Shown: positions 35,479 through 42,468 of the stretch, one piece after another
Numbering within the stretch: position 1 is the first letter of the stretch
Layout of the letters: each line of letters begins with the position of its first letter
NCBI GenBank assembly: GCA_029012285.1
Contig: JAQXLU010000071.1
Location: 1 to 46,634 of the forward strand
Direction of reading: 5' to 3'
Source: Clostridiales bacterium
Lineage (GTDB): Bacteria > Bacillota > Clostridia > Christensenellales > Aristaeellaceae
Length of the DNA: 46,634 bases
Position numbers and translations under genes: made by a program
The notes under the pieces: generated by a model
Told to the model about the DNA's origin: nothing
The model's database searches: none
Seen by the model: the letters and a program-made list of their open reading frames with translations, nothing else

Positions 35479-36963
35479 ATGCAGCAGTTCGAGACATTCG
35501 GGGAATGCCTCAAGCGGGTGCTGAAGGAGGAGAAGCTGTCCGCGTCGGAGGCAGCGCGGCTGGTGGGCTTCCGCAGCCGCAACAGCATGTTCCGCATCCT
35601 GTCCGGAGAGACCGGGTATGAGCTGAAGCAGCGCTTTGTGCAATCCCTGCAGCAGGCCCTGGGCAACGCGTGGCCACAGGAGCGCTGGACGCAGCTGCAG
35701 GAGGCGCTGATCAAGGAGCACCTGGGCCCGCAGCGCTATGAGAGCCATCTGGCCTTCCGGCGAATGCTCTATGGGCTGGAGCGGGACGAAGCACCCTACC
35801 TGGTACACCTGGAAGGGCCGGAGGGACAAGCCCTTACCCGGCCGCTCAGGGACGTCCTGTGCGAGGTCGTGCGTTCCGAGCGGGTGGAGATCGTTGTGAC
35901 CGGCTGCTACGACAGCGCGCTGATGGCGTTGCTGGCTGAAATGTGCGGTGAGGCCGGCGCGCAGGGGCGGCTGGTGCTTAGGCAATACATTGATGCGGCG
36001 GAGGAGACGATCAGCCAGCACATCCTTGGCATCCTGCCGCTGGTGGCCAAGCCCTGGTATAACGCCCGCCTGGTCAACCCCGGTGATTGTCCGGCGGAGA
36101 TGCTGGCCATCTACCGGGCGAGCACCATTCATTTGAACCGCTGGGATGTGCAGGGACGTCAGCATGCGTCCACGTTCCTCCTTTACGACAAGCGGGATTT
36201 CATCCTCATCAATCAGTGCATGAGGAACAACCTGTTCATCCACGTCATTGACAAATGGCGTTTCCAGCTGGAATTGCTCAAGCCCATGACTGCGACAACC
36301 GACGGCGGCCCGGAGACGTTTGTGGAATACACCAGGCAGTATGGACAACTGGAGGAGGATTGTGTCATCCTGAGCATCAAGCCGGATGTGCATTTCAACT
36401 GCATCCCGCCATCCGTGCTGGAGCCAGCGATCATCGAGGGCTTTGAGCAGTCCGGCATGGCCGCGGGGGAGGAGCTGGAAGCGCTGATGGGCGTGCTTTG
36501 GAACATTCATGAGGGGCGCTTTAACAACATGCTGGAGAAGCGTAAGCCCACCCATCTGGTCTATAGCCTGCCGATGATGGAGCGCTTCATGCGCACGGGC
36601 GTGCAGAGCGATCAATTCTTCATCCAGCGGGCCTACACGGTGGAGGAGCGGCGGGCGTGCATCCGTGTACTGCTGGATGCGATGCGGACCCATCCCTATT
36701 TCAACATCCACTTCCTCAAGGAGGATATGCCGGCGCCCCGCTATGAGATCAGCTACTATGAGGGCAAGGGCGTGATGCTCATGGACGCCTACACAAACTA
36801 TGCGTTGGACGATGACCATTCCCAGGCGCTGATCATCCTGCCCGCCTTTATGGAGGCGTTCAAACGGTACTTCATGGAGGAGCTGCTGGAAAACCATGTG
36901 CTCTCCCGCTGCGAGACCATCCGCGCCCTGGAGCACCTGTTGGTTATGAATGTCCAGGAATGA
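35479..36963 (+). CDS. Orphan 494-residue protein with N-terminal HTH
   Basis: No family was recognised beyond an N-terminal Cro/C1-like helix-turn-helix (about 8-38: CLKRVLKEEKLSASEAARLVGFRSRNSMFRILSG), which may bind DNA. ATG at 35479 follows GCGAGGTG. The rest (about 60-494) is a soluble alpha/beta region without membrane helices, with a VEIVVTGCYDSALMALLAEMCGE segment and several aromatic-rich stretches near 330-420 (RPTHLVYSLPMMERFM type). It is transcribed from a perfect consensus promoter and ends 138 bases before marR. It could be a large ligand-sensing regulator; no direct target is evident. Confidence 0.75.
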   Translation: MQQFETFGECLKRVLKEEKLSASEAARLVGFRSRNSMFRILSGETGYELKQRFVQSLQQALGNAWPQERWTQLQEALIKEHLGPQRYESHLAFRRMLYGLERDEAPYLVHLEGPEGQALTRPLRDVLCEVVRSERVEIVVTGCYDSALMALLAEMCGEAGAQGRLVLRQYIDAAEETISQHILGILPLVAKPWYNARLVNPGDCPAEMLAIYRASTIHLNRWDVQGRQHASTFLLYDKRDFILINQCMRNNLFIHVIDKWRFQLELLKPMTATTDGGPETFVEYTRQYGQLEEDCVILSIKPDVHFNCIPPSVLEPAIIEGFEQSGMAAGEELEALMGVLWNIHEGRFNNMLEKRKPTHLVYSLPMMERFMRTGVQSDQFFIQRAYTVEERRACIRVLLDAMRTHPYFNIHFLKEDMPAPRYEISYYEGKGVMLMDAYTNYALDDDHSQALIILPAFMEAFKRYFMEELLENHVLSRCETIRALEHLLVMNVQE

Positions 36964-36982
36964 TGGTGATAAACACATCTTT

Positions 36983-37030
36983 TTGTGTACAAGCGCTATT
37001 GTCATTTTTCGCCATATATGGTAATATAAT
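36983..37030 (+). promoter_or_regulatory. marR promoter with palindrome-like site
   Basis: TTGTCA (36999-37004), 17 bases, TAATAT (37022-37027) overlapping a TATAAT at 37025-37030. Just upstream, TTGTGTACAAG (36983-36993) differs by one base from the palindrome found twice after marR (see 37589-37612). Confidence 0.6.
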
Positions 37031-37100
37031 AAGAAAGAAGGGCGCTTTGCCAGACATGGACTGTGCCCGATAAGCTGATGTACGGAGGATGATTGACCCC

Positions 37101-37580
37101 ATGGCGAAACATTGGACGGATGATGAGGCGCTGGTAGACGCTGTATCAAAGAATTTGTATGACGCTTTGCCCCGCCTGCCCAGGCGACTGATTCACGTGG
37201 ATGCGATCACCCGGGCATTTGAAATGCCCTTTTCACAGATACAGATCCTGTGCATGCTTTCTGAACGGGAGATGACGATTGGCGAGATCAGCATGAGCCT
37301 GGGGATTGCCAAGCCCAACATCACGCCCCTGCTGGATGCCATGGCCGCGCGCGGCGTGCTGGAGCGCAGCCGGAGCGAAACGGATCACCGCATTGTGATT
37401 GTGCGTTTGCTGCAAAAGGGCCAGGAACTGGCCGGGTTGATCCAAGCGAGCATCGCCGGACAGGTGAAGGAATGGCATGACGACTTCAATCTGAGCGAGG
37501 TCAAGCGGCTGAACAATGCCCTGGCCTGCCTGGTGGATGCAGCCAGCCGCCTGTCCGAGGGCGAAGGAACGGATCAATGA
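37101..37580 (+). CDS. MarR family transcriptional regulator
   Basis: A 159-residue MarR-type regulator with winged helix (about 45-110: SQIQILCMLSEREMTIGEISMSLGIAKPNITPLLDAMAARGVLERSRSETDHRIV), where the ETDHR wing residues are conserved. GGAGG precedes ATG 37101 by 12 bases; an ATG at 37089 overlaps that site and is less likely. Helical ends form the dimer interface. No structural gene follows on the same strand; palindromes on both sides suggest autoregulation. Ligand unknown. Confidence 0.88.
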   Translation: MAKHWTDDEALVDAVSKNLYDALPRLPRRLIHVDAITRAFEMPFSQIQILCMLSEREMTIGEISMSLGIAKPNITPLLDAMAARGVLERSRSETDHRIVIVRLLQKGQELAGLIQASIAGQVKEWHDDFNLSEVKRLNNALACLVDAASRLSEGEGTDQ

Positions 37581-37588
37581 ACCAACTG

Positions 37589-37612
37589 CTTGTATACAAG
37601 GTTGTATACAAG
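37589..37612. promoter_or_regulatory. Two tandem TTGTATACAA palindromes after marR
   Basis: Perfect 10-bp palindromes at 37590-37599 (extended to 12 bp as CTTGTATACAAG) and 37602-37611, centres 12 bp apart, starting 9 bases after the marR stop and before its terminator. They resemble MarR-type operators, though operators usually lie in promoters; no downstream promoter is obvious. Confidence 0.6.
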
Positions 37613-37630
37613 GAAGAACAAGAATAAGAA

Positions 37631-37667
37631 AGCTGGCAGACACGCGCTTGTGCCTGCCAGCTATTTT
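37631..37667 (+). terminator. marR terminator
   Basis: 13-bp stem AGCTGGCAGACAC/GTGCCTGCCAGCT (one mismatch) with loop GCGCTT and ATTTT tail. Confidence 0.85.
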
Positions 37668-37730
37668 GATGCTGTGACCGGGGACAGGTGTATCTGAATC
37701 ATCACCAGCGGATGAAATGATTGTTTCGCC

Positions 37731-38384
37731 TTATTTCCCGGTGAGCTGCTCCAGGGCGGTGAGGGCCGCAGCCTGCTCCGCCTGCTTCTTTGTCTTGCCG
37801 ACCCCGCGGGCCAGCTCGCGGCCGTAGCGGTACACGGCGGCTTCAAAGGTGCGGTTGTGGGGCGGGCCGTCCTGCGCCACGATGGCATAGGTGGGCGCGT
37901 CCCCGCCATCCTTTTGCAGATGCTCCTGCAACGCCCCCTTGGAATCCTGCATGGGGCGGTGCACATCCTCCGGCTTGGGCCAGCACCGCTTGACGATGCT
38001 CCGGGCGGCGTCCAGCCCGCCGTCCAGGTATACGGCGGCAAGGATGGCCTCCATGGCGTCGCAAAGGACGCTGGGCTTGTCGCGTCCGCCGGTGAGGGCC
38101 TCGCCCTTGTCCATCAGCAGCGCCTCGCCTACGTTGAGGCTACGAGCCACCTGGCTCAGCGCCGCCTCGCATACCAGCAGCGCGCGCAGATGGGTCAGCT
38201 GCCCCTCCCGGCAATCGGGATGGGTCTTGTAGAGAATGTCGGACATGATGTATTGCAGCACCGCATCGCCCAGGAATTCCAGGCGCTGGTTATCCTCCGC
38301 GCCCATGGAGGGGTGGGTCAGGGCGCGCCTGAGCAGGGCCGGATCCTTGAACTGATAGCCCAGCGTGTTCATCAGCTTCTGCAT
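37731..38384 (-). CDS. rnc: Ribonuclease III
   Basis: RNase III cleaves double-stranded RNA in rRNA precursors and some mRNAs. The 217-residue protein has the signature RLEFLGDAVLQYIMSD (about 34-49), the second metal-binding DAMEAILAAVYLDGG (about 108-122) and a C-terminal dsRNA-binding domain (about 146-214, ending GKTKKQAEQAAALTALEQL). It belongs to the plsX-acpP-rnc cluster common in Firmicutes. It is followed by 150 bases up to the marR region. Confidence 0.95.
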   Translation of the reverse strand: MQKLMNTLGYQFKDPALLRRALTHPSMGAEDNQRLEFLGDAVLQYIMSDILYKTHPDCREGQLTHLRALLVCEAALSQVARSLNVGEALLMDKGEALTGGRDKPSVLCDAMEAILAAVYLDGGLDAARSIVKRCWPKPEDVHRPMQDSKGALQEHLQKDGGDAPTYAIVAQDGPPHNRTFEAAVYRYGRELARGVGKTKKQAEQAAALTALEQLTGK

Positions 38385-38404
38385 GCTTCTCTCCTTTTAG
38401 CAGC

Positions 38405-38490
38405 CTGCATCCATGCGGAAAAGGGCATGTCCGCCCTCTTGCGGATGAATACGGCCAAGGGCCGCCCTCCCGGCAAACCGGGAGGGCAGT
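38405..38490 (-). other. Hairpins between acpP and rnc
   Basis: A 10-bp GC stem GCCCTCCCGG/CCGGGAGGGC (38467-38490) and a second stem (AGAGGGC/GCCCTTT, about 38424-38448) lie in the acpP-rnc gap on the minus strand. Neither has a leftward T run, so they look like processing or stability structures rather than a terminator. Confidence 0.5.
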
Positions 38491-38496
38491 CGCTTT

Positions 38497-38724
38497 TTAC
38501 TTATGAGCCTCGATGTACTTGACCACGTCGCCCACGGTCTTGAGCTTCATGATCTGGTCGTCCTCGACGATGATGCCGTAGTTGTCCTCCAGGTCCATAA
38601 TCATGACCATGACGTTGGCGGAATCCGCGCGCAGATCCTCGATCAGGCGGCTGTCGGCAGTGATGGAAGCCTCGTCCACCTTCAGCTGCTTGGCAATCAT
38701 CTTCTTGACGGTTTCAAAAACCAT
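38497..38724 (-). CDS. acpP: Acyl carrier protein
   Basis: A 75-residue ACP that carries growing fatty acyl chains on a 4'-phosphopantetheine arm. The serine for attachment is in ADSANVMVMIMDLED at about residue 36; the usual DSL is DSA here, which is unusual but leaves the serine and flanking acidic residue intact. The acidic helix II and the hydrophobic VKKMIAKQLKVDEASI start are typical. Position between plsX and rnc supports the fatty-acid ACP rather than a polyketide one. Confidence 0.92.
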   Translation of the reverse strand: MVFETVKKMIAKQLKVDEASITADSRLIEDLRADSANVMVMIMDLEDNYGIIVEDDQIMKLKTVGDVVKYIEAHK

Positions 38725-38775
38725 GTTCGTGTCCTCCTTGATGATAAAGTATGAATGTATGGCAAGTCGGATGAC

Positions 38776-39786
38776 TTACTCGCTTTGTTGGGGGGCGATG
38801 CTCGCCACGCCCTTTTCGATGATCTCCACCACATGCCCGTCGATCATCTTGACGACCTGGCCGATGGCGCAGGAGAAGGCATGGGCGTTGGAGGAGCCAT
38901 GGGCCTTGACCACCGCACCCTGCACGCCCAGCAACGGCGCGCCGCCGACCTCGGTGTAGTCCATCAGCTTTTTGACCCGGCGGAAGGCAGGCTTGGCGAT
39001 CATGCCGCCGATGGCGCTGACGGGGTCCGCCTTGATCTCCTGCTTGATGATGCCGAACAGCGTGCCGGCCACGCCCTCCATGAATTTGAGAATCAGGTTG
39101 CCGCAGAAGCCGTCGGTGACCATGACGTCCGCCACATCGCCGGTGATGTCCCGGGCCTCGACATTGCCCACAAAGTTGTAGGGGGCTTTTTCCATCAGCG
39201 GGTAGGTATTCTTGACCAGCGCGTTGCCCTTCTCGGATTCCGCGCCGATGTTCACCAGGCCCACGCGGGGGTTCTCCATGCCCACCACGCCGCGCATGTA
39301 CGCATCGCCCATCACGCCGAACTGCACCAGGTATTCCGGCAGGCAGTCCACGTTTGCGCCGCAGTCGATGAGCAGGAAGTACCCGCGCCCATTGGGCATC
39401 AGGGGGGCCAGCGCGGGCCGCTCAATGCCGCTTATGCGTCCCAGGCGGAACATACCGCCCGCCAGCACCGCGCCTGTGGAACCAGCGGACACAAAGCCGT
39501 CCACCTGCTTGTCCCGCAACGCCAGCATCCCCTTGACGGTGGCGGAATTGGTTTTGCGACGCACGCCCATCACGGGGGATTCATCGTTGGTGATGATCTC
39601 CGGCGCGTCCAGCAGCGCGATGCGATGGCGCACATCGTCGCAGTTCACCAGGTACTTCTCGATTTCGGGGATGACGCCGGCCAAAACGATCTCGATTTGC
39701 GGATAGCGGCGTAGCGCCTCGATGGCGCCTTCCACCGGGGCTTGGGGGGCGAAATCGCCGCCCATCGCATCGACGAAAATCTTCAT
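38776..39786 (-). CDS. plsX: Acyl-phosphate phosphate acyltransferase PlsX
   Basis: PlsX transfers acyl groups from acyl-ACP to phosphate, giving acyl-phosphate for PlsY in phospholipid synthesis. The 336-residue protein starts MKIFVDAMGGDFAPQAPVEGA and has MAALRDKQVDGFVSAGSTGAVLAG-like motif, LLIDCGANVDC and VTDGFCGNLILKFMEG. It has its own promoter and precedes acpP by 51 bases. Confidence 0.95.
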   Translation of the reverse strand: MKIFVDAMGGDFAPQAPVEGAIEALRRYPQIEIVLAGVIPEIEKYLVNCDDVRHRIALLDAPEIITNDESPVMGVRRKTNSATVKGMLALRDKQVDGFVSAGSTGAVLAGGMFRLGRISGIERPALAPLMPNGRGYFLLIDCGANVDCLPEYLVQFGVMGDAYMRGVVGMENPRVGLVNIGAESEKGNALVKNTYPLMEKAPYNFVGNVEARDITGDVADVMVTDGFCGNLILKFMEGVAGTLFGIIKQEIKADPVSAIGGMIAKPAFRRVKKLMDYTEVGGAPLLGVQGAVVKAHGSSNAHAFSCAIGQVVKMIDGHVVEIIEKGVASIAPQQSE

Positions 39787-39819
39787 GAGTCATGCCTCCA
39801 GCTTGCTTGGAATCAGCTT

Positions 39820-39849
39820 ATTTTACCATAATGAAGCGTGAATTGGCAA
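39820..39849 (-). promoter_or_regulatory. plsX promoter
   Basis: Minus-strand TTGCCA (39844-39849), 18-base spacer, TAAAAT (39820-39825), about 34 bases before the plsX ATG. Confidence 0.55.
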
Positions 39850-39869
39850 GGGGTTCATTTGAATAAGGT

Positions 39870-40160
39870 GAAACATGGGAGGGCGAAGCCGAATGGGTGT
39901 CGAGCGGATTGAAGCCCCTTCGCGGGGTGGAGGGACAATTCAACATCGTTTGATGCATTGCCTTCGGCAACTGCCCGCCGGGCAGCCGCAACTGCACGAT
40001 GCCCATCCCCGTCGGAGACCCCGGCCGCAGTTCGAAAACCGCCCCATGCGCATTTCGAGAATCAAAGATTCGCGAGACAGCACAACCCACCCCAAAAGAA
40101 CCCGACACAACAACACGCCCCCGCAAGGTGGATGGAAGCAGACTACGCCATGATGGCTTG
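39870..40160 (+). repeat. Dispersed repeat copy 2
   Basis: Gene-free stretch between plsX and degV. From about 40009 to 40145 it aligns, on the opposite strand, with 26865-27000: shared blocks are GTCGGAGACCCCGG, the TTCGAGAATC-AAA-GATTCGCGAG near-palindrome (40054-40076) and GCAAGGTGGATGG. As in copy 1 it is flanked by a GC hairpin (CTGCCC/GGGCAG, 39971-39985) and a second small one (GCCCC/GGGG near 39915). No gene is supported. Confidence 0.75.
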
Positions 40161-40191
40161 CACAGTTGCTTTACTGGGCACGCAGGCTTTG

Positions 40192-40221
40192 AAAAAAATC
40201 AGGCGAATGGCTCGCCTGATT
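40192..40221 (-). terminator. degV terminator
   Basis: Stem ATCAGGCGA/TCGCCTGAT with four- to five-base loop and a seven-T tail leftward, next to the degV stop codon. Confidence 0.85.
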
Positions 40222-40223
40222 GC

Positions 40224-41099
40224 TCAGCTATGGGGGCGGACGCTCAAACCGATGCCCAGCGCGCCCTCGCCGATGTGGCAGGATACGCCCATCGACAAAT
40301 CGTCGTACAGGATGGGCATGCCAGGGAAGGCGGCCTCGATCTGGCGGAGCCATTTCGCGGTGGTGTCAGCGTCTGCTGTACCGGCGGCCAGCAGGGAAAC
40401 ATCCCCGCGGGACTGGGCCTCCTGGAAGCGGATGGCCAGGTCGGAGCGGATGGATTCCAGCATGATTTCGCAGGCCTTGTGCATGCCGCGAGCCTTTTTG
40501 TAGGATTCCAGCTTGCCGGTTGCTAATTGCAGGATGGGCTTGATGTGCAACAGCGTGCCCACGGTGGCTGCGGTGGAGGAAATGCGACCGCCGCGCTTTA
40601 GGTGCTCCAGGGTTTCCACCGCGATGTAGACGACAAAATCGTTGCGGGCCTCCTCCAGGGCGGCCTTGCAGGCAGCGGCAGAAAGCCCCTTGCCGACCAG
40701 CTCCATGGCGTCCAGTACGCTGCGGTGCAGGGGGGTGCCGACCCGGCCGTTATCCACCACAAAGACGCGGCCTGCATAGGGGGCTTCCTTCGCCAGGGCA
40801 ATGGCGGTTTGGCAGGAGTTCGACAATCCGCTGGAAATGGGCATGTACAGGAGGCTCTCGTACTCTTCCAGCAGCTTGTCCCACAGTTCCACCACGGCGG
40901 CGGGGGCTGGCTGGGAGGTACCGATGTGCGCCCCTGCCCGCTGGTAGCCGAAGAATTGTTGCCTGGTGATGTTGACCCCCTCGAAGTACTCCTGCCCGTC
41001 AATCTCAAAGGGCATGGGCAGCACGTGCACGCCAAGCAGGGCGGCCTCGGCAGGGGAGATGCTGGAATGGCTGTCGGTGACGATGGCGGTTTTCTTCAT
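40224..41099 (-). CDS. DegV family fatty-acid-binding protein
   Basis: A 291-residue DegV protein. This family binds a fatty acid between two domains; FakB members present it to the FakA kinase. Motifs are TDSHSSISPAEA (about 7-18), TSQPAPAAVVELWDKL, PISSGLSNSCQTA (about 90), VDNGRVGTPLHRSVLDAME and GTLLHIKPILQL. Promoter upstream, terminator downstream, so monocistronic. Whether it is a FakB requires FakA elsewhere. Confidence 0.9.
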   Translation of the reverse strand: MKKTAIVTDSHSSISPAEAALLGVHVLPMPFEIDGQEYFEGVNITRQQFFGYQRAGAHIGTSQPAPAAVVELWDKLLEEYESLLYMPISSGLSNSCQTAIALAKEAPYAGRVFVVDNGRVGTPLHRSVLDAMELVGKGLSAAACKAALEEARNDFVVYIAVETLEHLKRGGRISSTAATVGTLLHIKPILQLATGKLESYKKARGMHKACEIMLESIRSDLAIRFQEAQSRGDVSLLAAGTADADTTAKWLRQIEAAFPGMPILYDDLSMGVSCHIGEGALGIGLSVRPHS

Positions 41100-41131
41100 C
41101 GCGGCGAACCTCCGAGCGTAGAATCAACCTT

Positions 41132-41160
41132 ATTTTACCATGTTGAAGGGCTGATTGCAA
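41132..41160 (-). promoter_or_regulatory. degV promoter
   Basis: Minus-strand TTGCAA (41155-41160), 17-base spacer, TAAAAT (41132-41137). Confidence 0.65.
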
Positions 41161-41202
41161 CTCAACACCCGTTGACATTTCTGTCATACGCGGGCGAAAA
41201 CG

Positions 41203-42078
41203 TCAGATAAAGCTCTCATCCTGGCAGAAAACGGGAACGAAATCGGTGGAGGCGCTCTCCGGCTCCTGCAGGTAGCCGGGCAGATCAAGGAAACGCATAT
41301 GGTCACGGACGCGGCGGTATTCCCGCTCGGTGATGGGCCGGTCCAGGCCACGGATCGTGACCCCGTTCATGGGGATGTACTGGCGCATCAGGCTGACGGG
41401 CGTTCCCGGCAGCGTTTGCGCCACCCAGTTCAGCAATTCGATGGACTCGCTGGTCAGCCCGGGCAGGATCAGGTGGCGGATCAGCGTGCCCCTGGTCATT
41501 ATGCCATCCGCATCGTAGGTTGGCAGCCCGGTTTGGCGCACCATCTCCGTGATGGCGGCGGAGGCCTGCGCAAAGTAATCCGGGGCCTTGGCGCACAGTC
41601 GGCCCATGGCCTCGGAACGGTGCTTGAGGTCGGGGAGGTACACGTCGATCACGCCCTCCAGGCGGCGCAGGCTCTCCACCGTTTCATACCCGGAGGTGTT
41701 CCACACCAGCGGCAGCGGCGGATGGTAGATGCGCAGCGTTTCCAGAATCTGCGGGATATAGGGCGTGGCGGTGATGAAGGAGATGGTCTGCATGCCCGCG
41801 TCCACCAGGCGGCGCAGGGAATCCGCCAGCGCGGCGGGGGTGAAGTCCCGACCGGCGTTGCGGTGGCTGATGTCGCCGTTCTGGCAATAGGCGCAGCGCA
41901 GCGTGCAGCCGCTGAAAAACACCGCGCCGGTGCCATTGTGGCCGGAGATGGGCGGCTCCTCCCACAGATGGGGCTGGATGCGGGCGATGCGCATGGTTTC
42001 AGGCAGTTGGCAAAAGCCCTGGCCCTGCGTGGGGGTGCGCAGCGCGCTGCAACGCCGGGGACATAGGGTGCAGTTCAT
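41203..42078 (-). CDS. PflA-like radical SAM protein
   Basis: A 291-residue radical SAM enzyme. The cluster triad is FSGCTLRCAYCQN (about 55-62), preceded by an N-terminal CTLCPRRC set of cysteines that may bind a second cluster or zinc. GGDIS-type and RMLIRHLILPG motifs and the YIPDLKHRSE strand fit the COG1313 (PflX-like) group, related to pyruvate formate-lyase activating enzymes. The start at 42078 is a proper ATG after AGGAGGCTCGC; a very long open frame upstream is antisense to proS and is not coding. Substrate unknown. Confidence 0.85.
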   Translation of the reverse strand: MNCTLCPRRCSALRTPTQGQGFCQLPETMRIARIQPHLWEEPPISGHNGTGAVFFSGCTLRCAYCQNGDISHRNAGRDFTPAALADSLRRLVDAGMQTISFITATPYIPQILETLRIYHPPLPLVWNTSGYETVESLRRLEGVIDVYLPDLKHRSEAMGRLCAKAPDYFAQASAAITEMVRQTGLPTYDADGIMTRGTLIRHLILPGLTSESIELLNWVAQTLPGTPVSLMRQYIPMNGVTIRGLDRPITEREYRRVRDHMRFLDLPGYLQEPESASTDFVPVFCQDESFI

Positions 42079-42159
42079 AGGCGAGCCTCCTTGGTGACGG
42101 TTCGTCCTATGGTAGCACGTTTTCGGCCAGGGAGCAAGCACGGCTTTGCAAATTCGTGC

Positions 42160-42188
42160 TTGCATCCGAGGGTCTGCCGTGCTATAAT
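42160..42188 (+). promoter_or_regulatory. proS promoter
   Basis: TTGCAT (42160-42165), 17 bases, perfect TATAAT (42183-42188), upstream of the T-box leader. Confidence 0.8.
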
Positions 42189-42194
42189 GACAAA

Positions 42195-42441
42195 GACGCT
42201 GAAGGAGAAAGCGCCATCCTCCGTTCCACAGAGAGACTGCCAGGGGTGTGAGGCAGCCGTCCGGGGGATGAACCGCTCCCGTCTCCCGAGTCCGCAGGAG
42301 AACCCGCCCGGCGCTTGACGGGGCGAAATCCTGCCGGGTGCTCCCGATACAGGGCAGGCGAGGGCGCGTAAAACGCGCTGAAGCAAGGTGGTACCGCGAA
42401 GCTACACTTCGCCCCTGCGCAAAAGGGGGCGGAGTTTTTTT
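42195..42441 (+). promoter_or_regulatory. T-box riboswitch, tRNA-Pro type, before proS
   Basis: A T-box leader senses uncharged tRNA and turns on the synthetase. The T-box core AAGGTGGTACCGCG is at 42385-42398 and is followed by a terminator (42406-42441; ACTTCGCCCCT with AGGGGGCGGAGT and seven T). The distal AGAGAG...GGTG element of stem I is near 42225-42260. GAACCGCTC at 42270-42278 is the likely specifier strand, with CCG (42273-42275), a proline codon, matching the downstream gene. The specifier position is inferred from spacing. Confidence 0.88.
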
Positions 42442-42468
42442 CTGCCCTGCATAAGAAGGAGAATCATC

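Noticed and set aside
39958-40503. Rightward frames of 175-181 codons across the second repeat
   Set aside because: They run through repeat DNA and then antisense to degV; no start signal.
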